In this document: positions 1-7,877 of the stretch, in pieces
How positions within the stretch are numbered: the stretch's first letter is position 1
How the letters are laid out: every line of letters begins with the position of its first letter
Assembly (NCBI RefSeq): GCF_004765815.2
Contig: NZ_ML974127.1
Coordinates: forward strand, 443,310 to 507,309
Direction of reading: 5' to 3'
Source of the DNA: Halorussus salinus
GTDB lineage: Archaea; Halobacteriota; Halobacteria; Halobacteriales; Haladaptataceae
DNA length: 64,000 nt
Notes under the pieces: model-generated
Told to the model about the DNA's origin: nothing
The model's database searches: none
Seen by the model: only the letters and a program-made list of their open reading frames with translations
Program-made: the position numbers and the translations under genes

Positions 1-1
1 C

Positions 2-115
2 CTCGACATCACCGCGAAGGTCGTGTTCGGCTACGCCTTGCTGAGTAGCGTCGCCAGCCTCGCTCCTCGCCGAACCGAGGCCGAGGCGGGCGCTGGCGTC
101 ACGGCGGACGACTGA
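2..115 (+). CDS. Microbial rhodopsin, C-terminal fragment
   Basis: Only the last 37 residues are in the window; the rest lies upstream. The fragment begins LDITAKVVFGYALL, which matches helix G of archaeal rhodopsins, where the Lys in the (D/L)xxAK motif carries retinal as a Schiff base. An acidic hydrophilic tail follows and ends at TGA 113-115. The protein is a seven-helix membrane protein, and its chromophore would be supplied by the crtY and blh products encoded directly downstream on the same strand. Whether it is a proton pump, chloride pump or sensor cannot be decided from helix G alone; pump is favoured because it sits next to the retinal biosynthesis genes, as bop often does. Confidence 0.85.
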   Translation, partial: LDITAKVVFGYALLSSVASLAPRRTEAEAGAGVTADD

Positions 116-156
116 ACTCACCGCGGACGACTGAACTCACCGCGGACGACCGAACT
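104..156. repeat. 19-bp tandem repeat at the rhodopsin stop
   Basis: A 19-bp unit (GCGGACGACTGAACTCACC) is present at 104-122 and 123-141, with a diverged third copy from 142. The first copy contains the last codons and the TGA of the rhodopsin gene, so the stop codon itself has been duplicated downstream. The rest of the gap to crtY (157-356) shows no convincing gene. Confidence 0.85.
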
Positions 157-356
157 GGGTGGTCACCCGACGAGTCGCGTCTCGCCGCCCGAGTCGTCTT
201 CTGTCGAGCGAGTCGCCGATGGCCCGCCGCCCGTCGGTCGTCGGACCGCCGACCGATAGCTCGCCGCGACCGAACGGCCTTTGAACACCTATTACCAACT
301 CCCGGAAACGAACACGGAACGGACAAGTCGAACTCCGGACCACCCCACCGACATCT

Positions 357-1304
357 ATGCCCGATTCGCTCACGTACGTCGAGTTCCTGTCGGTCTTCCT
401 CGCGGTGCCAGTCGCGGCGTTGGCGGTCGCGGTAGCCCGGAAAACCGACGACCCCCGGCGCGTCCTCGCGGGTCTCGCCGCGCTGGTCTGTATCGCGGTC
501 GGCTACACCGCGCCGTGGGACAGTTACCTCGTCGGCCGAGGAGTCTGGACGTACGGCGAGGGCGTCGTCGCGGTCCGGTTCGCCCGCGTCCCCCTCGGCG
601 AGTGGCTCTTCTTCGTCCTCCAGACGACCGCGACCGGCCTGTGGTATCACTTACTCTCGTCGGGCATCGACCCCGCGCTCCCCGGTCGGGACGCGCTCGG
701 CGACTCCGACGGGCAACCCGTGCGAGTGAACGCGACGGAAGTGAACGCGACGGGAGCGACCACCGCGGCGACGCGAACTGCGAGTGCGCGGACCGCGGGT
801 GCGACCGCGTGGCTCGCGCTCGCCGCAGTCGGCGCGCTCCTCGTCGTCGGCCCGCCCCGGACCTACTACCTCGGGATGATTCTGGCGTGGGCCGCGCCGG
901 TCCTCGCCTTTCTCTGGGCGGTCGGCGGGCCGGTCCTCTGGCGGGAGCGCCGCCTCGTCGCCGCCGCGGTCGCGGCCCCCTCGCTGTACCTCTGGGTCGC
1001 CGACTGGTACGCCATCCGGACCGGCCTGTGGGCCATCGCGCCGGAGTACAGCACGGGACTGCTCGCGTTCGGGTTGCCGATAGAGGAGGCCGCCTTCTTC
1101 CTGCTGACGAACCTCCTCGTCGTGCAGGGACTCGTCCTGTTCGACTGGGTGGTCGCCCGCGCGACAGAGCGCGACCCCCGCTACGCCGTCGCGGGACTCG
1201 TGCCGGGCGGCGTCTCCCGGCGCGTGCCCGATTCGGTCGTGCGAGTCGCGGGGTCGCTCGCGGGCAGACTGCCCGGTGTCGCGGAGGTACGCCGCCGATG
1301 GTAG
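357..1304 (+). CDS. crtY: Lycopene beta-cyclase, fused CrtYc/CrtYd type
   Basis: A membrane protein of 315 residues that cyclises lycopene to beta-carotene, the precursor of retinal. It has the internal two-fold repeat of the heterodimeric CrtYc/CrtYd family in one chain: PWDSYLVGRGVW plus LGEWLFF in the first half, DWYAIRTGLW plus LPIEEAAFF in the second. These acidic motifs between hydrophobic helices are the family's catalytic signature. Length fits archaeal fused cyclases. It follows the rhodopsin gene and its stop overlaps the blh start by 7 nt, so cyclase and dioxygenase are probably translated from one message. The ATG at 357 is the first in-frame ATG and opens directly into a hydrophobic helix. 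Confidence 0.93.
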   Translation: MPDSLTYVEFLSVFLAVPVAALAVAVARKTDDPRRVLAGLAALVCIAVGYTAPWDSYLVGRGVWTYGEGVVAVRFARVPLGEWLFFVLQTTATGLWYHLLSSGIDPALPGRDALGDSDGQPVRVNATEVNATGATTAATRTASARTAGATAWLALAAVGALLVVGPPRTYYLGMILAWAAPVLAFLWAVGGPVLWRERRLVAAAVAAPSLYLWVADWYAIRTGLWAIAPEYSTGLLAFGLPIEEAAFFLLTNLLVVQGLVLFDWVVARATERDPRYAVAGLVPGGVSRRVPDSVVRVAGSLAGRLPGVAEVRRRW

Positions 1305-2449
1305 TGACCGACGACGGCGAGGCGGCCGGGTCCGAGTCTGCGAGTCCCGAGGCGATGGACTCCGAATCGGCGGATTCGCCCGTGACCGAATCCGCCTCGC
1401 CCGAGACGGAGGGAGGCGATACCGAGTTCGCCCGCGCGCTCGTGCGCGTCGCGGGCGCGCCAGCGTGGGCCGCGCTCGCGCTCGTCGCCGCGGTCTTCGG
1501 CGTCGGATTAGGGGCCGACCTCCCGGCGAGCGTGCGCTACCTCCCGTTTCTGGCCAGCCTCGTCGTCTTCGGCCTGCCCCACGGCGCGGCCGACCACCTC
1601 GCGGTCGCGCGACTGGGCGGGAACCGCCCGCTCGTCGCGGTCGGGGCGACCTACCTCGTCGGCGGCGCGCTCTATCTCGCGGTCTGGTTAGTCGCGCCCC
1701 TCCTCGGGTTCGCCTCCTTCGTCCTACTGACGTGGTACCACTGGGGACAGGGCGACTGCTACGTCCTGTTGGCGGTCGGCGACCACCTCCGGACGCGCGG
1801 TCAGCGCGCGCTGGCGATAGCGGTCCGCGGCGGGATTCCGATGGTGGTCCCGCTGGTCGCGTTCCCCGAGGTCTACCGGGCGGTCGCGGACGCGACGATT
1901 CGGCTGTTCGAGCCCGGTTTCGGACCGTCTCTCGGCATCTTTCGTCCGGAGGTTCGGCTCGCGGCCGGGGCCGGACTCGCGGCGCTCTCGCTCGCGGCGC
2001 TCTCGCTCGGAGCGATTCGCGGCGACTGGACCGCTCGCGGCTGGCGCGTGGACGCGCTCGAAACGACCCTGTTGTGGGCGTACTTTTGGGTCGTGCCGCC
2101 GATTCTCGCGGTCGGGCTGTACTTCTGTCTCTGGCACTCGGTGCGCCACGTCGTCCGGTTGCTCGCGGTCGAGGAGCGCGCGAGAACTGGCGGCGCGGCG
2201 CTCGCGCGCGGCCGACTCGGGAGGGAACTCGCCGGGTTCGCTCGCGACGCGCTCCCGAACACGGTCGGCGCGCTGGTCGTCCTCGGCGGTCTCGCGCTGG
2301 TCGCGCCTCCCGACGGGGAACTACTGTCGCTCCTCGGGTTGTATCTGGTGCTGTTGGCGGTGCTGACGCTCCCCCACACCGCCGTCGTGACGTGGATGGA
2401 CTACCGCGAGGGCGTCTGGTCGGTTCGACCGGCCGCGACCCGCGACTAG
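1298..2449 (+). CDS. blh: Beta-carotene 15,15'-dioxygenase, Brp/Blh family
   Basis: An integral membrane oxygenase of 383 residues that cleaves beta-carotene symmetrically into two retinals for the rhodopsin. After an acidic low-complexity N-terminus of about 45 residues come hydrophobic helices with the conserved histidine motifs of the family: GLPHGAADH, TWYHWGQGD, WHSVRH and PHTAVVTWMD. These His residues are thought to bind the non-haem iron. The ATG at 1298 overlaps the end of crtY. The open frame continues far upstream, but that part is arginine-rich shadow of crtY and is not included. The acidic N-terminal tail is longer than usual and may be species-specific. Its stop overlaps the stop of the convergent small gene at 2446. 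Confidence 0.93.
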   Translation: MVVTDDGEAAGSESASPEAMDSESADSPVTESASPETEGGDTEFARALVRVAGAPAWAALALVAAVFGVGLGADLPASVRYLPFLASLVVFGLPHGAADHLAVARLGGNRPLVAVGATYLVGGALYLAVWLVAPLLGFASFVLLTWYHWGQGDCYVLLAVGDHLRTRGQRALAIAVRGGIPMVVPLVAFPEVYRAVADATIRLFEPGFGPSLGIFRPEVRLAAGAGLAALSLAALSLGAIRGDWTARGWRVDALETTLLWAYFWVVPPILAVGLYFCLWHSVRHVVRLLAVEERARTGGAALARGRLGRELAGFARDALPNTVGALVVLGGLALVAPPDGELLSLLGLYLVLLAVLTLPHTAVVTWMDYREGVWSVRPAATRD

Positions 2450-2661
2450 CTCGCGGCCTCCTCGTCGCCGACTCCCTCGTCGTCTTTCTGGAGCAACTCG
2501 TGGATGTCCTCCTCGTCCAAGAGGTCAACCAGACTCTCGCCGGATTCCCACTGGGCTAGCTCCTCGGCGGTCAGCCAGTTCGACGGTTCGCGGCCCTTCG
2601 CGTCCATCAGTTGCGATAGCTTCTCGTCTAAGTCGTCGGGGTCGTACCCTCCCACAGGCAT
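2446..2661 (-). CDS. Small acidic haloarchaeal protein, unknown function
   Basis: A 71-residue acidic protein starting MPVGGYDPDD. It contains LDEKLSQLMDAKGREPSNW, an AEELAQWESGESLVDLL stretch and an acidic tail, so it is probably helical and soluble. I know no function for it. I chose the ATG at 2661 over one four codons upstream because the protein then begins with the ordered part. It is convergent with blh; the two stop codons share the sequence CTAG. Confidence 0.6.
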   Translation of the reverse strand: MPVGGYDPDDLDEKLSQLMDAKGREPSNWLTAEELAQWESGESLVDLLDEEDIHELLQKDDEGVGDEEAAS

Positions 2662-2918
2662 ACGTCCACACACGGGGCGCGGTTCCTTGGCTGTTCGGGC
2701 GCGGGCGGTCTCGTCGGTACGCCGCCGAGAGCGCCTCTAGGGGCCAAAACCGGCGATTCGGCCGTTTCAAGTCGAGTTTCGGCGACACGCCGCGCGCTCC
2801 CTCGACCGTCCGGAGTCGGCCCGCGAATTCTCGCGCTGAGGAGAATTTACTATAGCGATAGGAGATTTATCAGCCCGAGGCGAAACCGACAAACGCCCGG
2901 ACTCGAAAACGATAGGCG

Positions 2919-3890
2919 ATGGACTGCGACAAATGCGGCCGCGAGTCGGTCATGCACGCGGCGTACTCGGGGTTGCACCTCTGCGAGGAGCACTTCGTCG
3001 CCTCCGTGGACAAGCGCGTCCGGCGGCGCATCCGCGAGGACGACCTCGTCCCGAGCGACGCCACGCCGGAGAACCCCCAGACGTGGGTTATCGGTCTCTC
3101 GGGCGGGAAAGACAGCGTCGTCCTGACCGACATCCTCCACCGGACCTTCGAGAAGGACCCGCGCATCGAGTTGGTCGCGCTGACGATTCACGAGGGCATC
3201 GAGGGCTACCGCGACGAGAGCGTGGACGCCTGCGAGGAGTTGACCGACGAGTTGGGCATCCGCCACGAACTGGTGACCTACGAGGACGAGTTCGACGTGC
3301 GGATGGACGACGTGGTGGAGAAAGACCCCGAGGGGATGGCCGCCTGCGCGTACTGCGGCGTGTTCCGCCGGGACCTGCTGTCGAAGTACGCCGAGAAGTT
3401 CGAGGCCGACAAACTCCTGACCGGCCACAATCTGGACGACGAGGCCGAGACCGCGCTGATGAACTTCTTGGAGGGCGACGTGTCCCAAATCGCCAAGCAC
3501 TTCGACGCGAGTCTGGGTAACTTCGAAGAACGCGGCGAACAGGACGACTTCGTACCCCGCGCCAAACCGCTCCGGGACGTGCCCGAGAAGGAGGTCGCGC
3601 TCTACGCGCACGTCGAGGACCTCCCGGCTCACATCACGGAGTGTCCCCACGCCGACGAGGCCTACCGCGGCGAGATTCAGGAACTCCTCTATCAACTCGA
3701 AGAGAATCATCCGGGCACGCGCCACTCCATCATGTCCGGCTACGAGGAGTTGGCGGCACTCGCGGCCGACGAGTTCGGCGCGCGCGAGGGCGGTTCGACC
3801 GACCTCGGCGAGTGCGAGCAGTGCGGTGCCTCGACGACGCGAGATATCTGTCGGAAGTGTTCCCTGCTGGAATCTATCCACGCGGTTTGA
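2919..3890 (+). CDS. ncsA: tRNA 2-thiouridine synthesis protein NcsA (PP-loop ATPase)
   Basis: A 323-residue enzyme of the TtuA/Ncs6/CTU1 family. It adenylates U34 of tRNAs so that a sulfur can be inserted, with sulfur carried by a ubiquitin-like SAMP protein in haloarchaea. An N-terminal zinc ribbon (CDKCG, then LCEEH) is followed by the PP-loop SGGKDS at residues 61-66, the catalytic CAYC pair at 143-146, the GHNLDDEAET motif, and a C-terminal zinc ribbon (CEQCG, CRKC). All key residues are present. Start is the ATG at 2919, shortly after an AT-rich stretch (TTTACTATAG) that can serve as promoter. It converges on ftsZ2; the same ncsA-ftsZ2 neighbourhood is found in other haloarchaea. Confidence 0.93.
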   Translation: MDCDKCGRESVMHAAYSGLHLCEEHFVASVDKRVRRRIREDDLVPSDATPENPQTWVIGLSGGKDSVVLTDILHRTFEKDPRIELVALTIHEGIEGYRDESVDACEELTDELGIRHELVTYEDEFDVRMDDVVEKDPEGMAACAYCGVFRRDLLSKYAEKFEADKLLTGHNLDDEAETALMNFLEGDVSQIAKHFDASLGNFEERGEQDDFVPRAKPLRDVPEKEVALYAHVEDLPAHITECPHADEAYRGEIQELLYQLEENHPGTRHSIMSGYEELAALAADEFGAREGGSTDLGECEQCGASTTRDICRKCSLLESIHAV

Positions 3891-3984
3891 TTCCCGGCCT
3901 CCGACGCCGAAGACCGCGCAGTCGAGACACGAAATAGAACGTCGAAAAACGCGATTCAGTCCCGATTCGGCGGGCGAAACGCCG

Positions 3985-5223
3985 CTATCGGATTACGTCG
4001 AGACCGTTGCTCTTCTCTACCGGGTCCTGTCCGCCGTCGCTCTGGGCACCCCACGAATCCGACGACTGGCCGGTCGCTTCGTGAGACGAGCCGCCGGAGT
4101 CGCCGAGGCCGTCGAGACCCTCGACGTTCTGGCTGGCGTCGAACGACTGGGCGTCCACGTCCCGCATCTCTTGGCGGGACTTGTCGGCCTGCTTCTGGGT
4201 CGAGGGACCGAGGACCTGCGCGCTCTGGACGCCGGTCATGATGGCCATGACTCGGACCTTGCCCTTGTAGTTGTCCTGAATCCGCGCGCCCCAGATGACG
4301 TTCGCGCTGGCTTCGAGGCGTTCGGTGATGTTGCTCGCGATGGACTCGGCCTCCTTGAGCGTGAGGTCCGGGCCGCCCGTGATGTGGACCAGTCCGCCCG
4401 ACGCGCCCCTGTAGTCCACGTCGAGTAGCGGGTGGTTCATCGCGTCGCGAACGACCTCCTCGGTCTTGTTCTTGTCTTGGGTCTCGCCGACGAGCATCAC
4501 CGCGACGCCGCCCTGATTCATGATGGATGTCATGTCGGCGTAGTCGAGGTTGATGAGCGACGGCTGGGTGATGGTCTCGCTGATGCCCTTGACCGTCTCG
4601 GCGATGATCTGGTCCATCACCGAGAACGCCTTGCCGATGGGCAGGTTCGGGACGTAGTCGAGCAGTCGGTTGTTGTCCAACACGATGATGGAGTCCGCTT
4701 CGTTGCGGAGCTTTTCGAGGCCCTCCTCGGCTTTCACCGTGCGGGCGCGCTCGACGTTGAACGGCGTCGAGACCATCCCGACGACGATTGCGCCTTGCTC
4801 TTTGGCGATTTTCGAGACGACGGGTGCCGCGCCGGTCCCGGTCCCGCCGCCCATGCCTGCGGTGACGAACACGAGGTCGGCGTCGCCCAGCACCTCCTTG
4901 ATGGTTCCCTGCGCCATCTCGGTGGCGCGCTCGCCCATCGAGGGGTCGCCGCCAGCGCCGAGACCGTTGGTCAGGCTCTTGCCGACCAGAATCTTCGTGT
5001 CGGCCTCGATCATCTTGAGGTGCTGTTTGTCGGTGTTGATGGCCACGGTGTCCGCGCCCTCGACGCCGATGTTGTACAGGCGGTTGACCGTGTTGTTCCC
5101 GGCACCGCCACAGCCGACGATGACGATTCGGGGGTCGCCGAACTCGTCGCCCTCGACCGAGGCGTCCATCTCGCGGCTCTCCTCTTCGGCGTTCTCCAAC
5201 GCGTCCTGAACGATGTCCTGCAT
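3985..5223 (-). CDS. ftsZ2: Cell division GTPase FtsZ2
   Basis: A tubulin-superfamily GTPase of 412 residues that polymerises at mid-cell. Haloarchaea have two FtsZ proteins; FtsZ2 drives constriction of the FtsZ1-FtsZ2 ring. It has an N-terminal extension starting [15 protein letters not shown], the nucleotide loop GCGGAGNN, the signature [12 protein letters not shown], the T7-loop region INLDYADM, and a disordered Ser/Gln/Asp-rich C-terminus ending in a conserved short tail, NGLDVIR. The genome neighbourhood (cdrS only 3 nt upstream, ncsA convergent) identifies the FtsZ2 paralogue. Transcription probably starts upstream of cdrS. Confidence 0.96.
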   Translation of the reverse strand: MQDIVQDALENAEEESREMDASVEGDEFGDPRIVIVGCGGAGNNTVNRLYNIGVEGADTVAINTDKQHLKMIEADTKILVGKSLTNGLGAGGDPSMGERATEMAQGTIKEVLGDADLVFVTAGMGGGTGTGAAPVVSKIAKEQGAIVVGMVSTPFNVERARTVKAEEGLEKLRNEADSIIVLDNNRLLDYVPNLPIGKAFSVMDQIIAETVKGISETITQPSLINLDYADMTSIMNQGGVAVMLVGETQDKNKTEEVVRDAMNHPLLDVDYRGASGGLVHITGGPDLTLKEAESIASNITERLEASANVIWGARIQDNYKGKVRVMAIMTGVQSAQVLGPSTQKQADKSRQEMRDVDAQSFDASQNVEGLDGLGDSGGSSHEATGQSSDSWGAQSDGGQDPVEKSNGLDVIR

Positions 5224-5226
5224 TGT

Positions 5227-5409
5227 CTACACCTTAGCCCACGAGCGTTTGTTGGTCGTCTGCTCGGTCTGGCCGTCTTCGTGTTCGTTCAACATGTCTC
5301 GAACCGCGGCCCGAATCGCCTCGCTCCGGTTCGGGAACTCCCCGGTCTCGACCATCTGTTCGACCTCCTCGATCTGCTGTTTCGGAATGCGAAGTGTCAC
5401 ACGCTCCAT
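5227..5409 (-). CDS. cdrS: CdrS, short ribbon-helix-helix cell-division regulator
   Basis: A 60-residue ribbon-helix-helix protein: beta-strand [10 protein letters not shown], then helices around [13 protein letters not shown] and [13 protein letters not shown], a typical CopG/Arc-type DNA-binding dimer. Its place 3 nt upstream of ftsZ2 and downstream of the RHH/zinc-ribbon gene matches the haloarchaeal cdrL-cdrS-ftsZ2 locus, where CdrS controls cell-division genes. The tail after residue 45 is hydrophilic and probably disordered. The start is the ATG at 5409; no good Shine-Dalgarno is visible. The upstream gap carries several GTAAGACG half-sites, one about 26 nt before the start, so autoregulation or control by CdrL is likely but inferred. 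Confidence 0.92.
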   Translation of the reverse strand: MERVTLRIPKQQIEEVEQMVETGEFPNRSEAIRAAVRDMLNEHEDGQTEQTTNKRSWAKV

Positions 5410-5432
5410 ATTTTGTGATCCCCTGTTGTAGA

Positions 5433-5598
5433 GTAAGACGGCGCGCAGTTTCTTGCACGTCTTGTCTTACACCGTGTAACCGGTTAACGCGGGCGAGACG
5501 CCCGCTTTGCGGTAGAGTGTAAGACGACCGTCTTACGCGGCCATACCCACAAAGTCAAAAGTTAAATAGTTAACGGCCAGTGTAAAACGGCGTCTTAC
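5433..5598. promoter_or_regulatory. Cluster of GTAAGACG palindromic operator-like sites
   Basis: The gap between cdrL and cdrS holds repeated half-sites: GTAAGACG at 5433-5440; an imperfect inverted pair at 5464-5480 (GTCTTAC, then GTGTAAC); a perfect palindrome GTAAGACGACCGTCTTAC at 5519-5536; and GTAAAACG-G-CGTCTTAC at 5582-5598, overlapping the cdrL stop. The same gap also contains GTTAA-ATAG-TTAAC at 5561-5574. Ribbon-helix-helix dimers bind short paired repeats of this kind, so these are probable binding sites for CdrS and/or CdrL. The first half-site lies where a TATA box for cdrS would be expected. Confidence 0.65.
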
Positions 5599-6260
5599 GA
5601 CCGGTCGAGTACGTCGGCCGCGGGCGTTCGGCGGCCACAGCCGGGGCAAAAGCCCCAGTCCGACCGCACTTCGTCGCCACATTCGCAGAAGACGCGTCGG
5701 GACGCCTTCTCGCCGCAGTTGGGACAGTACACGTGGTCGTCCGACAGGTCCTCGCCGCACTGCCCGCAGGCGTTTTCGCGGTCGTCCGCTGGCAGGTCGG
5801 CGCGTCCGTCTGACGGTCGAGCGGCGTCGGCCGCGGTCTCATCGGACGTGGGACGAGACTCCTCTCCGTCGGACACGCCGTCGGACGGACCCGCGGACCG
5901 TTTCACGTTCGCCCGTCCGGCGTCCGCGTCTGTCCGCGCGGGCGCGTCGCCTTCGAGCGTCACGTTGACGTTCACGTCCTGTGCGCGCTCGGTGGCACGG
6001 TTGCGGGCCTCCCACGCGGCGAGTCGCTCGGCGACGAGTTCGTCCACGCGCTCGGCGAGGAGGGCGTCGAGACTGTCGTCGCGGCGGGCGTCGGGTCGGC
6101 CGGTGTCGGGCCGAGGTGCGCGCTCCTCGTGAGAGTCGCGCCGGTCGCTCGCGTCGAGGTACTCCCGAAGCGCCTCGCGCATGATCTCGCTCTTGGAGGC
6201 GTCGCGGGCCTCGATGCGCTCGACCAACTCCTCGTCCGCGCGGAAGGTTATCTTGCTCAT
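5595..6260 (-). CDS. cdrL: CdrL, long ribbon-helix-helix / double zinc-ribbon protein
   Basis: A 221-residue protein with three parts. Residues 1-38 are a ribbon-helix-helix domain (SKITFRADEELVERIEARD, then SKSEIMREALREYL). The middle is long, charged and low-complexity. The C-terminus has two zinc ribbons: CGQCGEDL with YCPNCGEK, and CECGDE with FCPGCGRR. This architecture matches CdrL, the partner of CdrS at the haloarchaeal division locus; both are thought to act in transcriptional control of division. An AT-rich element at about 6292-6302 (minus-strand ATTAAAATAC) would place the transcript start roughly 11 nt before the ATG. Gene order is cdrL-cdrS-ftsZ2 on the minus strand. Confidence 0.9.
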   Translation of the reverse strand: MSKITFRADEELVERIEARDASKSEIMREALREYLDASDRRDSHEERAPRPDTGRPDARRDDSLDALLAERVDELVAERLAAWEARNRATERAQDVNVNVTLEGDAPARTDADAGRANVKRSAGPSDGVSDGEESRPTSDETAADAARPSDGRADLPADDRENACGQCGEDLSDDHVYCPNCGEKASRRVFCECGDEVRSDWGFCPGCGRRTPAADVLDRS

Positions 6261-6744
6261 CTGCCGGTTCGGCTCTGACTATCACAGCCATCGTATTTTA
6301 ATGTTCGGCCACCCGTCTGACATAGAGAAGACAGGTATCGTGGCTGTCTCGTATTACGGCTTATTCGTCGTATTGGGTCCCGAAACGGCGTTTCGTCGGA
6401 CGGGGTTCGCTCGGCCGACGGCCGCCGCTCGACCAGCGACCCCTGCGGCGTGTCGGACACGTCAACGACACCCTCGCGTTCGAGGAGATACGCGACGACG
6501 AACGCGGCGGCTTGGTCAGACCGCGCGCGCTCCTCGCCGCGGTCGGCTTTTCACTCGTCGTAGAGGTCTCGACTGCTTCGCGGTCGGCCCGGAGGTGTCG
6601 GTCGTCGACTTCGCGACGTACTCCTCGGGTTCGGTCGCGGTCGGCGTGGCTCTCAGAGAGGACTCCTCGTTCGCCGGTCGGTGTCACGGCCTCGCCGAAT
6701 AATAACCCTTAAGTCCGGCAGGGCTCCTACGTGAAACTGCGTGC
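6261..6744. other. Intergenic region: cdrL promoter and possible gene remnant
   Basis: The first 60 nt hold the likely cdrL promoter. The rest has coding-like composition but no intact gene: the minus strand over about 6370-6530 reads as a plausible peptide (for instance FVVAYLLEREGVVDV) with no start codon and a stop just before it. This may be debris of a gene lost near the tRNA integration site. A TTAAG-containing AT-rich stretch at about 6703-6715 is the probable tRNA-Tyr promoter. Confidence 0.4.
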
Positions 6745-6818
6745 CCGCCCTTAGCTCAGACTGGTAGAGCAGTCGACTGTAGATCGACTTGCCCCCCGTT
6801 CAAATCGGGGAGGGCGGA
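6745..6818 (+). tRNA. tRNA-Tyr (anticodon GUA)
   Basis: A 74-nt cloverleaf folds cleanly. The acceptor stem is CCGCCCT/AGGGCGG with the C1:G72 pair typical of archaeal tRNA-Tyr, and the discriminator is A. The D-arm is GCTC...GAGC, the anticodon stem GTCGA/TCGAC holds loop CTGTAGA (anticodon GTA), and the T-arm is CCCCG-TTCAAAT-CGGGG. CCA is not encoded. No intron is seen. The 3' end is duplicated downstream at 6957-6979. Confidence 0.97.
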
Positions 6819-6979
6819 CTACTTCTTTCGACGCAACACGAGGGAGCGGAGCGACCGAACTGCGTCGAAAGAATAGCAATCCCCGAGCCGATTTGAGCAG
6901 ACGAGTCGCAGGCCCGGAACGGGGCGGAGCCCCGCACGCCCGGAACGCCTCGGCGAGTTCAAATCGGGGAGGGCGGACT
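6798..6979 (+). repeat. Duplicated tRNA-Tyr 3' end (att-like direct repeat)
   Basis: The last 21 nt of tRNA-Tyr plus the next two (6798-6820) recur exactly at 6957-6979, 159 bp downstream in the same direction. The second copy lacks the 5' T-stem strand and the rest of the tRNA, so it is not a tRNA. Tyrosine-recombinase elements integrating into tRNA genes leave exactly this duplication. The 136 bp between the copies encode nothing recognisable, suggesting an element that was later deleted. Confidence 0.7.
6823..6873 (+). terminator. Inverted repeat just after tRNA-Tyr
   Basis: Perfect 13-bp arms TTCTTTCGACGCA (6823-6835) and TGCGTCGAAAGAA (6861-6873) enclose a 25-nt loop, 4 nt after the tRNA end. 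It could act in 3' processing or termination of the tRNA transcript, or be part of an integrated-element scar. A second short hairpin (GGGGC-GGA-GCCCC) lies at about 6921-6933. Confidence 0.45.
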
Positions 6980-7341
6980 TCTTCCTCGGTCGTTTCGTAG
7001 CTGATAGTTCTTTCTTTGTTCATGGCCTTCTTAGCGGCCAGCGCGCCGTTTTCCGGGTTCGCCGAACACCCCCGAAATTCTGAGTACAACTGGAGTCCAG
7101 CCGCGGGTCCGCGCCGTCTCCCGAATTTCATAGCTGAGGTGGTCCACTGATGTCGGTGGACCTCACCGGCTATCGAAGTTACCGGTGCCATCGTCTCGAC
7201 TGTCGTCACCAATGTCTCCGTCCCGCTGACTCCGAGGAAGTTCTCCGCAAATCTGTGTCAACTGTCTACGAGGGCCCGACGATTCGGAGTCAGGCGTCTT
7301 CGACCCGGAGCTATTTACCGAACCTGTCCGTAGCGTGTCGT
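6980..7341. other. Intergenic region without a supported gene
   Basis: No start, ribosome binding site or domain supports a gene here. The minus strand is open across part of it and runs into the tRNA duplication, but that frame reads through the tRNA itself and is not credible. The sequence is less GC-rich than the flanks (stretches such as AGTTCTTTCTTTG), consistent with a scar of foreign DNA beside the tRNA. Confidence 0.5.
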
Positions 7342-7566
7342 ATGGACTACCAGCAGAACGTCGGCGGCATCGACCGCATCGTCCGGGGCGTCCTCGGCAT
7401 CTGGCTCGTCGCCGTCGCCATCAGCGCACTCTTCGACGAGAAGCGCGTGACCGCGGCGACTGCGGCCATCGCGGGCGCGGGACTCCTCCGGAACGCCCAA
7501 GCACAGCACTGCGGCGGCAACGCGCTGTTGGGCATCGACACGACTTCCGACGAATCGGCGAAGTGA
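7342..7566 (+). CDS. DUF2892-family small membrane protein
   Basis: A 74-residue protein starting MDYQQNVGGIDRIVRGVLG, then two hydrophobic segments (LVAVAISALF and TAATAAIAGAGLL) and a Cys in QHCGGN. The N-terminal NVGxxDRxxR motif and two short helices are the hallmark of DUF2892 (YgaP-like membrane domain), often found with rhodanese or sulfur-handling proteins. No such partner is adjacent here, so its role is unknown. The ATG at 7342 is chosen because the motif begins directly after it. The gene stands alone between the tRNA scar and a convergent small pseudogene. Confidence 0.8.
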   Translation: MDYQQNVGGIDRIVRGVLGIWLVAVAISALFDEKRVTAATAAIAGAGLLRNAQAQHCGGNALLGIDTTSDESAK

Positions 7567-7604
7567 ACCGCCGCGGGCGGGTAGTCGAGCGACCCGCCCG
7601 TCGG

Positions 7605-7804
7605 TCAGGGATTTCGGTCCTGAACTTCGACAATCTCGGCGTTGTCCACGTACTCCTCGCCGCCGCCCTTCCGGACCTGAATCGTCTTGCCCGGCAGGTC
7701 CTCGTGGCTCTGCTCTCGGGGTCGCGGTCCGGGGACACGTCGCCCTCCGACCGCACCTCGTCGGTGGCCTCGTCGTGCGGGTACTGCTCGAAGTGGACAA
7801 GCAT
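7605..7804 (-). pseudogene. Small conserved-looking gene with a 1-nt frameshift
   Basis: Reading from the ATG at 7804, the first 32 codons (MLVHFEQYPHDEATDEV...) look like real acidic coding sequence. In the next frame the remainder reads HEDLPGKTIQVRKGGGEEY and ends ...VEVQDRNP at a TGA. Neither half alone makes sense: the first frame degenerates into Arg-rich shadow after codon 32, and the second has no start codon. The span is 200 nt, not a multiple of three, so one base is missing near 7705-7715, either a true mutation or a sequencing error. Intact, it would encode about 66 residues of unknown function. Confidence 0.6.
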
Positions 7805-7877
7805 GGTCCGGGTTCGGGACGAGTGTGGTTAACTGGCACGGCCGGGGGATTCGATTTTTCCAGTCCGACCCGGCGTC

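Noticed and set aside
281-1297. Long in-frame extension upstream of blh
   Set aside because: It reads as Arg/Pro-rich sequence in the alternative frame of crtY; the ATG at 1298 overlapping the crtY stop gives the normal family length.
6370-6530. A minus-strand gene before tRNA-Tyr
   Set aside because: The peptide looks plausible for about 50 residues but has no start codon and a stop immediately upstream; at most a remnant.
6751-7212. Minus-strand open frame across tRNA-Tyr and its duplicated end
   Set aside because: It is antisense to a clear tRNA and includes both repeat copies; no domain or start signal supports it.
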